The notes beneath the pieces are model-generated. The model did no database searches. It had not been told where the DNA came from and was given only the letters and a program-made list of their open reading frames with translations. Made by a program: the position numbers and the translations under genes. A stretch of DNA of 11,698 nucleotides from Nitrospirota bacterium (GTDB lineage Bacteria > Nitrospirota > Thermodesulfovibrionia > Thermodesulfovibrionales > JdFR-85), in the NCBI GenBank assembly GCA_013152195.1, contig JAADGU010000017.1, forward strand, positions 1 to 11,698. Reading direction: 5' to 3'. This document shows, in pieces, positions 6,048 to 11,698 of the stretch (positions are counted from its first letter, which is position 1; every line of letters begins with the position of its first letter).

Positions 6048-6803
6048 CTACCATCCCCCCGAGGCCCCGCCACCGCCAAAGCCTCCGCCACCGCCGCCGC
6101 CAAAACCCCCTCCGCCTGACCATCCCCCTCTGCGGCCACCACCTGAAAACAGTAGGAGCAGCAGAAAGAGCCTGGGGTTTTTTATAAAGAGTATGACGGC
6201 AAATATAAGAAAGACAACAGTCAGTATTATGCCGGGCAGACCCATCTCCTTGCCGGCCCTTTTGCCGGAGACCCTGACCGTTGGCATTCCTGTTATCGTA
6301 ACACCCTTGCTGCCTGCAATCTCCTGGGCCACTGCAACAACAGCGGCATATATGCCTGTAGAATAATCACCCTTTCTGAAATACGGGACTATGTATTGCC
6401 TGCCGATGGAGCCCACAAGGCTGTCCGGCAGTATGCCCTCAAGTCCGTATCCGATCTCAAACCTGTATTTCCTGTCCCTGGATGCAACAGTAAAGAGGAC
6501 GCCGTTGTCCTTCCCCTTCTGTCCGATCTTCCATTTTTCCGCTATCCTGAGGGAGAAGCCGTCTATACTCTCTCCGTCAAGGCTCTGGACAGTCAGTACG
6601 ATCATCTGGGCCGTGGTCTTCTGTTCGAGCTCCCTGAGATAGTTGTCCATCTTTCTCTCCACGTCATCCCTGATAATGCCTGCAAGGTCAACCACATAGT
6701 TTCGTGGCGTTGCCGGAGGTTTAGGCGTGGATGCCCATGAGATTGAGGTCAGACAGAGCAGTGTGATGAGGGACAGGACTATGCTTCTATGTATGGAGGT
6801 CAT
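6048..6803 (-). CDS. TPM-domain protein with Gly-rich C-terminal tail (YgcG-like)
   Basis: A 251-residue envelope protein. An N-terminal signal peptide (about residues 1-24, hydrophobic core VLSLITLLCLTSISWA) leads to a TPM domain (about 35-162). This holds the conserved segments KGKDNGVLFTVA (96-107) and RFEIGYGLEGILPDSLVG (114-131), plus YFRKGDYSTGI (141-151). One or two membrane segments follow (about 191-219). The tail (221-251) is almost pure glycine with Arg, Trp and Phe, ending GGW, as in other TPM proteins. Related TPM proteins include plant TLP18.3 with reported acid phosphatase activity; no activity can be assigned here. The ATG at 6803 lies inside the preceding nucleotidyltransferase-like gene (17-bp overlap). 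It pairs with lemA downstream, the usual LemA-TPM arrangement. Confidence 0.9.
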   Translation of the reverse strand: MTSIHRSIVLSLITLLCLTSISWASTPKPPATPRNYVVDLAGIIRDDVERKMDNYLRELEQKTTAQMIVLTVQSLDGESIDGFSLRIAEKWKIGQKGKDNGVLFTVASRDRKYRFEIGYGLEGILPDSLVGSIGRQYIVPYFRKGDYSTGIYAAVVAVAQEIAGSKGVTITGMPTVRVSGKRAGKEMGLPGIILTVVFLIFAVILFIKNPRLFLLLLLFSGGGRRGGWSGGGGFGGGGGGGFGGGGASGGW

Positions 6804-7533
6804 TGATAATCTTGCCTATCCTCTCTGTGCCCATGTAGTATTCTTCAAAGAAGGCGGTCAGTTCATCCATGGAGAGGGTGAGTTCGTTCCTTTTAAGCAG
6901 CAGCATCTTTTCAAATATGCCTGTTTCAATGGATGTCATTTCCTGAAGCGTAACCACCACATCATGACTCCTTACAGGAGGCTCCTTGCCGAGCAGATGA
7001 ATAATCGCCCTGAAGAGGGGGATGTACCCAGTAATTGACTCTGAGAGTTTCTCTTTGAGGAGGGTCTTGTCTCCGAGAGAGGAGATATACCCCTGTCTCA
7101 GCCAGATGAGTTTTGTCTTTATCTCCCTTTCGCACTGAAGCCTGATATCCCTGTCTTCAATCTCCAGTTCTGCCAGTATGTCGTCACCAAAGAGTGTGTG
7201 GTGTATCAGTTTGAAGTTGAAAAACTCTATGGGAAAGACATCAAGAGATGTTTTTATATATTCCGGGGTCATAATCAAAGGCGCTGCAACGCCTTTTTTC
7301 CTGTATTTCTTGCCCAATGGCGCCAGAAACTTTACAAACCCGAGATTCATCTCTTTAAGAACAACCACTGAGTTGATATCAGAGGTCTTTTTGTTGAAGT
7401 CAGGGGTGAGGGCGCTGCCGACAATATGAAAGGAGTGCAGGTTGTTGGAGTCTCCCTTCATGATATCCTCTGCAAAGGGGGTTATCCTGTCTGAAACTTC
7501 CGGGATGATGCCTTTAAGGTTTAAATTTTCCAT
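6787..7533 (-). CDS. Nucleotidyltransferase-fold protein, possibly degenerate
   Basis: A 248-residue soluble protein. Residues 34-60 (SFHIVGSALTPDFNKKTSDI then NSVVVLK) resemble the pol-beta-type nucleotidyltransferase signature hG[GS] ... [DE]h[DE]h. The second acidic residue is replaced: GS at 39-40, D52, but Asn at 54. The segment LDVFPIEFF (about 97-105) could supply the third acidic position. The C-terminal part is helical, as in substrate-binding domains of such enzymes. With one metal ligand changed, catalysis is doubtful, so it may be a regulatory or pseudo-enzyme. The gene overlaps the TPM start by 17 bp, linking it to the LemA-TPM pair. A perfect TATAAT lies only six bases before the ATG, suggesting a leaderless transcript or a wrongly chosen start. 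The exact family is not recognised. Confidence 0.65.
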   Translation of the reverse strand: MENLNLKGIIPEVSDRITPFAEDIMKGDSNNLHSFHIVGSALTPDFNKKTSDINSVVVLKEMNLGFVKFLAPLGKKYRKKGVAAPLIMTPEYIKTSLDVFPIEFFNFKLIHHTLFGDDILAELEIEDRDIRLQCEREIKTKLIWLRQGYISSLGDKTLLKEKLSESITGYIPLFRAIIHLLGKEPPVRSHDVVVTLQEMTSIETGIFEKMLLLKRNELTLSMDELTAFFEEYYMGTERIGKIINDLHT

Positions 7534-7539
7534 CTACAA

Positions 7540-7545
7540 ATTATA
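7540..7545 (-). promoter_or_regulatory. Perfect -10 box TATAAT six bases before start codon
   Basis: On the minus strand TATAAT is followed by six bases and then the ATG at 7533, so transcription would begin at or next to the A of the ATG. No good -35 is seen at 16-18 bp. This would give an internal promoter for the nucleotidyltransferase-TPM-lemA-mqnD-amzA block. Confidence 0.35.
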
Positions 7546-7611
7546 GCATTTTTTACCGTACTTATTAAAACAATAGGCACCCTGTAACCAAATATCGGGC
7601 CTCCGGGCGTT

Positions 7612-8235
7612 CTATGGCTCATATGCAGACTTGTCACCTATATCATAATGCATGGGCATCGGGACCTTTCTTATTGTAAAGAGCACCATAAGTCCGGCTA
7701 TCAGGATAAGTCCGAAAGCAGCCCCCCGGGGGCTCATGACCCTTACAGAGAGGAGCAGGATATATATCGGCATGATGATGGCCAGAAGGTAGCCCTCGTT
7801 CAGCCTGAAGCAGAAGGCCTCTTTTGCTGTAATAAAACCAAGGCATCCGGAAAGCGGGAGCAGGAAGAGGGGGCCGTAGCCGGTGCCGAAGATTACGGAA
7901 CCTATGTCTCCATTGCCTGCAACAAGGGGGATAATCAGTGCAACAAGCGAGACATAATACAATCGCTTAAGGAATTTTCTGAATTTTGCAATGTAAAGGT
8001 GGATGAAGAAGACGCTCATACCGACTGCAAGATAGAGTGCGAGTATGTAGAAAGTGACACCGTATCCCGGCAGGGATGAACCAGGTTTCTGCCAGTCCCC
8101 GCCTGCATAGTTCCTGATGAAGAGAAAGGCTCCAAGGACAAGGAGTATTGCAGACAGGACTATGCCTGTCCTGTAAAGTATTACAGACATCCTGTCTTTG
8201 CTGCTTAGTGGCTGAAAAACTGTTTCTTCTCCCAT
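7612..8235 (-). CDS. Integral membrane protein, DUF2301-like
   Basis: A 207-residue polytopic membrane protein with about six hydrophobic segments. The ATG at 8235 is chosen over a GTG at 8256, because GGAGGT (8242-8247) sits six bases before the ATG. The GTG start would put that ribosome site inside the coding region. Segments such as FFIHLYIAKFRKFLKRLYYV, GPLFLLPLSGCLG and ITAKEAFCFRLNEGYLLAI fit my recollection of the uncharacterised DUF2301 family, notably the KEAFCF motif. No function is known. It follows the SEC-C mini-protein by 39 bp and precedes the nucleotidyltransferase-like gene by 78 bp with no convincing terminator, so co-transcription is possible. Confidence 0.78.
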   Translation of the reverse strand: MGEETVFQPLSSKDRMSVILYRTGIVLSAILLVLGAFLFIRNYAGGDWQKPGSSLPGYGVTFYILALYLAVGMSVFFIHLYIAKFRKFLKRLYYVSLVALIIPLVAGNGDIGSVIFGTGYGPLFLLPLSGCLGFITAKEAFCFRLNEGYLLAIIMPIYILLLSVRVMSPRGAAFGLILIAGLMVLFTIRKVPMPMHYDIGDKSAYEP

Positions 8236-8241
8236 ATCTCT

Positions 8242-8247
8242 ACCTCC
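8242..8247 (-). promoter_or_regulatory. Ribosome binding site GGAGGT that decides the start at 8235
   Basis: GGAGGT on the minus strand, six bases from the ATG at 8235. It argues for the shorter 207-residue reading of the DUF2301-like protein. Confidence 0.75.
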
Positions 8248-8274
8248 AGGTGACACTCACCCTGTCTTGCTCTG

Positions 8275-8454
8275 TCAGGATGTCTTGCATGCTGCAGTCC
8301 TCTGTCTGGCCCTTTTTTTGTCATCTGCTTCAAGATGACACCTTTTATATTTTTTTCCGCTCCCGCACCAGCAGATATCATTTCTTCCAAGTCTTGGCAC
8401 GGGTTCTTCAGTTTTTGTGTCAAAGAAAGAAGCAATCTTTTCAAGGATGCCCAT
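8275..8454 (-). CDS. 59-residue SEC-C zinc-motif protein
   Basis: A short gene easily missed. The minus strand from ATG 8454 to TGA 8275 encodes 59 residues. Residues 22-40 read LGRNDICWCGSGKKYKRCH, a textbook SEC-C motif (C28, C30, C39 and H40 bind zinc), the motif found at the SecA C-terminus and in many small or fused proteins. N-terminally there is only a short MGILEKIASFFDTKTEEPVP stretch; C-terminally a basic tail KKRARQR. In SecA this motif binds SecB and ribosomes. Here no SecA is attached, so the partner is unknown. GGAGG (8465-8469) lies 10 bases upstream. It is the first gene of the minus-strand run, directly before the membrane protein. The same stretch is open for 79 residues in another frame, which lacks any recognisable motif. 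Confidence 0.88.
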   Translation of the reverse strand: MGILEKIASFFDTKTEEPVPRLGRNDICWCGSGKKYKRCHLEADDKKRARQRTAACKTS

Positions 8455-8486
8455 CTGACTAATTCCTCCGGTATGTTTATAAATTT

Positions 8487-8492
8487 ATTATA
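8487..8492 (-). promoter_or_regulatory. -10 box TATAAT for the SEC-C gene
   Basis: A perfect TATAAT on the minus strand would give a start near 8480 and a 26-nt leader carrying the GGAGG site. The -35 region (CAGGAC at 17 bp) is poor. The AT-rich setting makes chance matches possible. Confidence 0.35.
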
Positions 8493-8523
8493 ATAAAAAA
8501 TGCAGAAAAGTCCTGATCCAGGA

Positions 8524-8529
8524 TATACT
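8524..8529 (+). promoter_or_regulatory. -10-like TATACT for the UPF0158 gene
   Basis: TATACT (five of six to consensus) on the plus strand, 46 bases before the ATG at 8576, in the 121-bp divergent gap. A weak -35 (TGCAGA, 8501-8506) lies 17 bp upstream. Confidence 0.3.
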
Positions 8530-8575
8530 TTTTATTTTAACGATTTATGTTAACAGAAAAGGACCGTGTTTTCCC

Positions 8576-9130
8576 ATGAACAGAAATATCCCGGTAAATT
8601 ATGATGAAATTCAGAAGGCTATGGAGGACATAAAGAGGGACAGGTTCGACTATTTTCTCGATTTAGAGACCTTCAGAGTGGTTGTCCTCTCAGTTGCCGC
8701 CTTAAACGAGGCATTAATGACACTATACGGCAAGACCTCTCCGGATTATGAAAAAGATGTAGTCTTTGACAGCGAGGTAAACCTTGATGCAGAACTTCCT
8801 GATTCATCTGAGGAGGCCCTGGATATTGCACTCTCAATATTGATGGATGAGGAGAGGTATCTCCGTATACCTGAAAGGAGCGCGGAGGAGGCGTTTAATG
8901 TAATGAAGAGCTTTATGGATACAGTGGCAGACCCGGAGTTGAGGGACTCCCTCCGGAGTGCCCTGGACGGGGCCGGTTCGTTCAGGCGGTTTAAGGCTGC
9001 CCTGTTATCTGACAGGAAAGAGCGTAAGCGCTGGCATGGTTATAATGCAAAGGCAATGAAGAGGGTGATAGCCGGATGGCTGAAAAGGGAGACCGGGGAT
9101 CGGAAATTGAGCAGAAAAACCGAATCCTGA
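8576..9130 (+). CDS. UPF0158 family protein
   Basis: A 184-residue soluble, acidic-to-basic protein of the uncharacterised UPF0158 family. The family's C-terminal hallmark is visible: RSALDGAGSFRRFKAALLSD (about 127-146), then a W-containing stretch and a helical GWLKRETG end (about 167-174). An upstream segment YLRIPERSAEEAFNVMKSFM (about 98-117) also fits. The N-terminus (about 4-50) is a helical region specific to this protein. No enzymatic residues or membrane segments are evident, and the function of the family is unknown. The ATG at 8576 lacks a close Shine-Dalgarno; AAAAGGA lies about 18 bases upstream, so the start is not fully certain. It is monocistronic by appearance: divergent promoter region before it and a terminator right after. 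Confidence 0.85.
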   Translation: MNRNIPVNYDEIQKAMEDIKRDRFDYFLDLETFRVVVLSVAALNEALMTLYGKTSPDYEKDVVFDSEVNLDAELPDSSEEALDIALSILMDEERYLRIPERSAEEAFNVMKSFMDTVADPELRDSLRSALDGAGSFRRFKAALLSDRKERKRWHGYNAKAMKRVIAGWLKRETGDRKLSRKTES

Positions 9131-9147
9131 CATCTTGTTTATCAGCC

Positions 9148-9175
9148 AGGGTGGAAATCTCCACCTTGTTTTTGG
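9148..9175 (+). terminator. Rho-independent terminator after the UPF0158 gene
   Basis: Stem GGTGGA (9150-9155), loop AATC, TCCACC (9160-9165), extendable by G-T and A-T pairs, followed by a T-rich tail TTGTTTTTGG. It lies 20 bp after the UPF0158 stop codon. Confidence 0.75.
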
Positions 9176-9214
9176 TATTTTAGTAACAGTTAACCAGTGA
9201 AAAGTTTGACAGGA

Positions 9215-9268
9215 TAAGGGAGTTAAGGGAGTTAGGGAGTTCAGGAGTGGTGGAGTTCAGGAGTTGAG
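9215..9268. repeat. Degenerate tandem repeat, unit around GGGAGTTAA / GGAGTTCA
   Basis: Five or so imperfect copies of a GGAGTT-containing unit of 8-12 bp (AGGGAGTTA, AGGGAGTTC, GGAGTTCAGGAGTT). It is not coding and has no obvious hairpin. It abuts the imperfect palindrome at 9279-9351. Confidence 0.6.
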
Positions 9269-9278
9269 GACGCAAAGA

Positions 9279-9351
9279 GCATAGCGTTCAAAGATAAGAC
9301 GCATAGCGCGTAGGGAAAAGGATTCCTTAAGCTTTGTCTTTAACGCTTTGC
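9279..9351. repeat. Imperfect palindrome with 20-bp arms
   Basis: Left arm GCATAGCGTTCAAAGATAAG (9279-9298) matches the complement of the right arm CTTTGTCTTTAACGCTTTGC (9332-9351) with a few mismatches. A 33-base centre holds a second GCATAGCG (9301-9308). GC-rich words continue outside both arms. It looks like a dispersed palindromic repeat. Together with the tandem repeat before it and about 100 unremarkable bases after it, this fills the gap between the UPF0158 and ZapB-like genes. Confidence 0.55.
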
Positions 9352-9471
9352 GCCATGCGCCTTTCATGTTTAAAAGTATTTGATTATCCTGATTGATACT
9401 GAAAACAGCTGAACTGTTATTATATTATTGTATCTATAAAGATTACACGGAACGTGGAGGCAGTGCCTCGA

Positions 9472-9732
9472 ATGAATTCTCTATTTAATAATGATGATAA
9501 GGGGGTATGCAGATTGGAGACTTTGAGGAATCTTGACGAGAAGATAGTATCGGCTATTGAAAAGGTAAGGGTTTTGAGAGAAGAGAAGATATCTCTTGAG
9601 AACAGAGTGAGAGAGCTCGAAGCGTTGCTGAATGAAAAGAATATGGAGATTGAGAGTCTCAGGACAGAAAAGACGTCGGTAAAGGGACAGATCGAGGAGT
9701 TGCTCAGCGAATTGGAAAGCATAGAGCTGTAG
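9472..9732 (+). CDS. ZapB-like coiled-coil protein
   Basis: A small protein that is nearly all heptad-patterned coiled coil (LDEKIVSAIEKVRVLREEKI onward, then a second VRELEALLNEKNMEIESLR stretch). It lies just 9 bp before zapA. By size, coiled coil and position it resembles ZapB, which bridges ZapA-decorated FtsZ rings to the chromosome terminus, but sequence identity to ZapB cannot be judged by eye. The start is ambiguous. ATG 9472 (86 residues) has GGAGG 11 bases upstream. A TTG at 9514 (72 residues, starting just before the coiled coil) has AAGGGGGT at good spacing and may be the true one. A GTG at 9454 would place GGAGG inside the gene. Confidence 0.75.
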   Translation: MNSLFNNDDKGVCRLETLRNLDEKIVSAIEKVRVLREEKISLENRVRELEALLNEKNMEIESLRTEKTSVKGQIEELLSELESIEL

Positions 9733-9741
9733 TGAGGGGAA

Positions 9742-10008
9742 ATGGGCAGTGTTGAGGTAAATATACTGGGGCAAAGATACAGGATTAAGGGTGACGCTCC
9801 TGATGAGTACATCCAGGAGCTTGCCCGGTTTGTTGACGAGAGAATCAGGGAGATTTACGATAAGAGTCCAAACACTGTTCCACTTAAGGCTGCAATACTG
9901 GCAGCACTGGATATAGCTGACGAGCTTTACAGGTACAGGAGAGAACAGGAAGACCTGACAAAGGGAATAGAGAAGAAGACAGAACAGCTGGTAAGGCTTT
10001 TTGACTGA
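9742..10008 (+). CDS. zapA: Cell division protein ZapA
   Basis: An 88-residue cytosolic protein that bundles FtsZ filaments at the division ring. The N-terminal globular part VEVNILGQRYRIKGDAPDEY (about 4-23) and the following ELARFVDERIREI helix are typical, as is the KAAILAALDIADELYRYR coiled-coil segment (about 49-66). Length is usual for short-form ZapA proteins. The ATG at 9742 has GAGGGGA only two to three bases upstream, closer than ideal, but no better in-frame start exists. It follows the ZapB-like gene closely and its stop overlaps the next frame by eight bases, so the three are probably one operon. Confidence 0.9.
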   Translation: MGSVEVNILGQRYRIKGDAPDEYIQELARFVDERIREIYDKSPNTVPLKAAILAALDIADELYRYRREQEDLTKGIEKKTEQLVRLFD

Positions 10009-10333
10009 TGATTTACGGGTTGCGGGAGATGGCAAGGCAGTCAGCACACTTTTTATACTTTTTGGGACACTGCTGATTATGGATATATTATCACAATCAA
10101 AAGTGGCAGTCGTAATAGGACTCTTTCTGTTTACCTACCTGATTAATCTCCCCTTTGGTTCCCTCAGGGTGAGATCAAGGAAGTTCTCCTTCAAGTGGTT
10201 TATGTATATACATATTCCCATTCCTGCTATATTTCTCCTGCGGGTGTTTTCACATCTTGAGTTCCGGTACGTTCCCATCTTTGTTTTTGCCGCATTGATG
10301 GGTCAATTCCATGGTGGGAAGATAGAGGTTTGA
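10001..10333 (+). CDS. Hypothetical small membrane protein
   Basis: No family is recognised. The 110-residue reading has about four hydrophobic stretches (roughly 14-30, 34-51, 66-83, 88-101), with a basic linker RVRSRKFSFK (56-65) and a HIPIPAIFLL segment (71-80). It should be an inner-membrane protein. The only start that keeps the first segment is TTG at 10001, which overlaps zapA by eight bases and has AAGG about 7 bases upstream. A later ATG at 10079 would remove the first segment and has no ribosome site. Support is its continuity with the zap operon, its consistent hydrophobic pattern and the absence of a better frame. The start is weak, so confidence is moderate. Confidence 0.6.
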   Translation: MTDDLRVAGDGKAVSTLFILFGTLLIMDILSQSKVAVVIGLFLFTYLINLPFGSLRVRSRKFSFKWFMYIHIPIPAIFLLRVFSHLEFRYVPIFVFAALMGQFHGGKIEV

Positions 10334-10383
10334 TCCGCGGTCAATACCTCTCGTCTGTCCCGTTACACACTTCCATGCTTTTT

Positions 10384-10414
10384 ACACACCCCCTGCCCCC
10401 TCTTTTTAGAGGGG
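10384..10414 (+). repeat. Palindromic repeat, left copy (ACACACCCCCTGC + hairpin)
   Basis: ACACACCCCCTGC (10384-10396) followed by CCCCTCT (10397-10403), loop TTTT, AGAGGGG (10408-10414). It is the inverted partner of the copy at 10495-10525, together a BIME-like pair. Confidence 0.7.
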
Positions 10415-10494
10415 AGTTACATATTTGCTGCTTGCTTACCACCCAATACCTCGTTCCGTTCCTCCTGGTAAGACCAGGATTGTCAAGGATTTTT

Positions 10495-10525
10495 CCCCTC
10501 TATCAAGAGGGGTGCAGGGGTGTGT
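10495..10525 (-). repeat. Palindromic repeat, right copy, inverted
   Basis: CCCCTCT (10495-10501), loop ATCA, AGAGGGG (10506-10512), then TGCAGGGGTGTGT. Read on the minus strand this matches the left copy (ACACACCCC-TGC then hairpin) apart from one missing base and the loop. The 80 bases between the two copies show no gene. Confidence 0.7.
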
Positions 10526-10578
10526 TACTTTCCCTGATATTATTAACCTTAGTAAATGAATACAGAAACGGAGAGATA

Positions 10579-10613
10579 CTGAATCAAGTTCAGCATGACA
10601 AGGATCAAGTTCA
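10579..10613. repeat. Tandem ATCAAGTTCAG palindromic repeat
   Basis: CTGAATCAAGTTCAG (10579-10593, arms CTGAA/TTCAG) is followed by GGATCAAGTTCAG (10602-10613). This short palindrome family is widespread in bacterial intergenic DNA. It is a third repeat type in the 409-bp gap between the small membrane protein and resB. The rest of that gap (about 10614-10742) shows no gene and no convincing promoter. Confidence 0.6.
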
Positions 10614-10742
10614 GGGAGACAAAAAAAAGGCCTGGCAGCAAGCTCTTAAGTGGTTGATTTTGACGAACGGGGCTCTTACTTGTTAGAAGTTTATGGAAAA
10701 TATTAGTATTAATAAGGCGAGTCAAGAGGAGAGCAGGAGCAG

Positions 10743-11698
10743 ATGACAGAACGGAAAAAGAGCTTTGTTGACCGGATATGGGATTTATTTGCATCGATAA
10801 AGCTTGCTGCCGTGCTCTTTCTCCTTATAGCCCTCTCTTCCATTGTTGGTACTGTTATTGAGCAGGGAGCAGAGCCTGAAAAGAACATGATAATCCTGAA
10901 GCGGCTCTTCGGAGATTCCCTTGCCCCTTCAGCATACAGGGTTTTCGAAACCCTCGGTTTTATGGATATGTACCGTTCGTGGTGGTTTGTCGCCCTCCTT
11001 GCCCTCTTTTCAGCAAACCTCATTATATGTTCTCTTGACAGGCTTCCACGTATATGGAGACTCGTCAGAGAACCACTGAAACCACTCACTCCACTGATGG
11101 TACTGACCGTTCCCATACGAAAAGACGTGCAGCTTAAGGGATCTCCGGAGTCTGTGAGGGAAAAACTCCTGCAGGCGCTTAAATCCCTGGGATTCAGTGC
11201 CCGGGACAGTACCATGGAGGACGGAGGTTACCAGCTTTACTCACAGAAGGGGAGATACTCAAGACTCGGTGTTTATATAACACACCTCAGCATCATCGTC
11301 ATTATGCTGGGTGCGGTGATAGGAGTGTTTTTTGGTTTCAGGGGTTATCTGCCCATTCAGGAGGGCTACACCTCTGATATTGCATATGCAAGTGATGATA
11401 CCGAGCATAAACTCGGCTTTGCCATAAGGTGTGATGACTTTGATGTTGAGTTTTATGACATGTCGGATATGCCGAAGGTCTACAGAAGCCGGCTTACTGT
11501 CATCAGGGACGGAAAAGAGGTCTTGAAGAAGGTTGTGGAGGTGAACTCTCCCCTCAGGTATGGGGGGTATACGTTTTACCAGTCAAACTATGGAATGGTT
11601 CCCGATGCACGGGGATATTTTATTCTGAAAATCAGGGGCAGCAGTGGCAAGGCAGTGACTGTCAACAGGATGCCCGGGGAGTCCTTTGTCATACCCGG
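10743..11698 (+). CDS. resB: Cytochrome c biogenesis protein ResB (3' truncated by window edge)
   Basis: ResB (Ccs1) works with ResC/CcsA in system II cytochrome c maturation, carrying heme across the membrane and presenting reduced apocytochrome for attachment. The frame is open from ATG 10743 to the window end, 318 codons, so the C-terminus is missing. Visible are a first membrane segment (about residues 20-39, SIKLAAVLFLLIALSSIVGT), a second (80-98), and a third (176-198) holding the conserved His181 in ITHLSIIVIMLG, the position linked to heme in this family. A periplasmic domain follows with SPLRYGGYTFYQSNYG (about 273-288), a ResB hallmark. GAGGAGAG (10726-10733) and AGGAG (10735-10739) give ribosome sites. 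ResC would be expected next. Confidence 0.93.
   Translation, partial: MTERKKSFVDRIWDLFASIKLAAVLFLLIALSSIVGTVIEQGAEPEKNMIILKRLFGDSLAPSAYRVFETLGFMDMYRSWWFVALLALFSANLIICSLDRLPRIWRLVREPLKPLTPLMVLTVPIRKDVQLKGSPESVREKLLQALKSLGFSARDSTMEDGGYQLYSQKGRYSRLGVYITHLSIIVIMLGAVIGVFFGFRGYLPIQEGYTSDIAYASDDTEHKLGFAIRCDDFDVEFYDMSDMPKVYRSRLTVIRDGKEVLKKVVEVNSPLRYGGYTFYQSNYGMVPDARGYFILKIRGSSGKAVTVNRMPGESFVIP

Noticed and set aside
8205..8444. 79-residue minus-strand frame over the SEC-C region
   Set aside because: It has no recognisable motif. The competing frame encodes a full SEC-C zinc motif with a GGAGG site.
9131..9453. 6S RNA, which is often near zapA
   Set aside because: No 6S-like long rod with a central bubble could be drawn; the stretch is explained by repeats.
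9420..10047. Two long minus-strand frames opposite zapB-like/zapA
   Set aside because: They are Ser/Leu-rich complements of coiled-coil codons. The plus-strand genes are clearly real.
10330..10686. 118-residue plus-strand frame
   Set aside because: It is composed of translated palindromic repeats, with no ribosome site and no conserved domain.
10709..11215. 168-residue minus-strand frame
   Set aside because: It lies opposite resB, whose membrane segments and conserved residues are unmistakable.

Overview
The window looks like chromosomal DNA of an anaerobic or microaerophilic Gram-negative bacterium. It carries a futalosine-pathway menaquinone gene (mqnD), a ResB-type cytochrome c biogenesis gene, a bacterial archaemetzincin and several families of short dispersed palindromic repeats. 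Coding DNA is of intermediate GC content. This mix would suit Nitrospirota or a Desulfobacterota-like lineage. That placement is inference from gene content only and is of low to moderate certainty.

Layout. (1) 1-663 is the 3' part of bioD (biotin synthesis), cut by the window edge. (2) 677-1485 is a REPtron: an AT-rich RAYT transposase gene with one REP hairpin upstream and three downstream, each preceded on its own strand by a GTAG or GTGG tetranucleotide. (3) 1494-3599 (-) is a 701-residue membrane protein that joins a PAP2 lipid phosphatase to a GT-C glycosyltransferase. (4) 3600-3974 has no gene but shows a promoter-like pair, two hairpins with C-rich loops and a terminator-like end on the minus strand. 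It is a candidate small RNA or a 5' leader of the PAP2-glycosyltransferase gene. (5) 3975-8454 (-) is a run of seven genes, read as: a SEC-C zinc mini-protein, a DUF2301-like membrane protein, a nucleotidyltransferase-like protein, a TPM-domain protein, LemA, MqnD and archaemetzincin. The last four genes are tightly spaced or overlapping, except for a repeat-filled gap between TPM and lemA. (6) From 8576 transcription switches to the plus strand: a UPF0158 gene with its own terminator, a repeat-filled gap, a ZapB-like coiled-coil gene, zapA, a small membrane protein, a second repeat-rich gap, and the 5' part of resB running off the window end.

How the parts fit. LemA and TPM form a well-known envelope pair, here preceded by a nucleotidyltransferase-fold protein lacking one expected acidic residue. 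MqnD and ResB belong to respiration (quinone and c-type cytochromes). The ZapB-like and ZapA proteins belong to the division ring. Almost every gap above about 100 bp holds short palindromic or tandem repeats, so the genome appears rich in REP/BIME-like elements.

The least routine items are the candidate minus-strand RNA at about 3805-3908, the 59-residue SEC-C protein at 8275-8454, the PAP2-glycosyltransferase fusion, the orientation logic of the RAYT/REP cluster, and the possibly leaderless nucleotidyltransferase gene.
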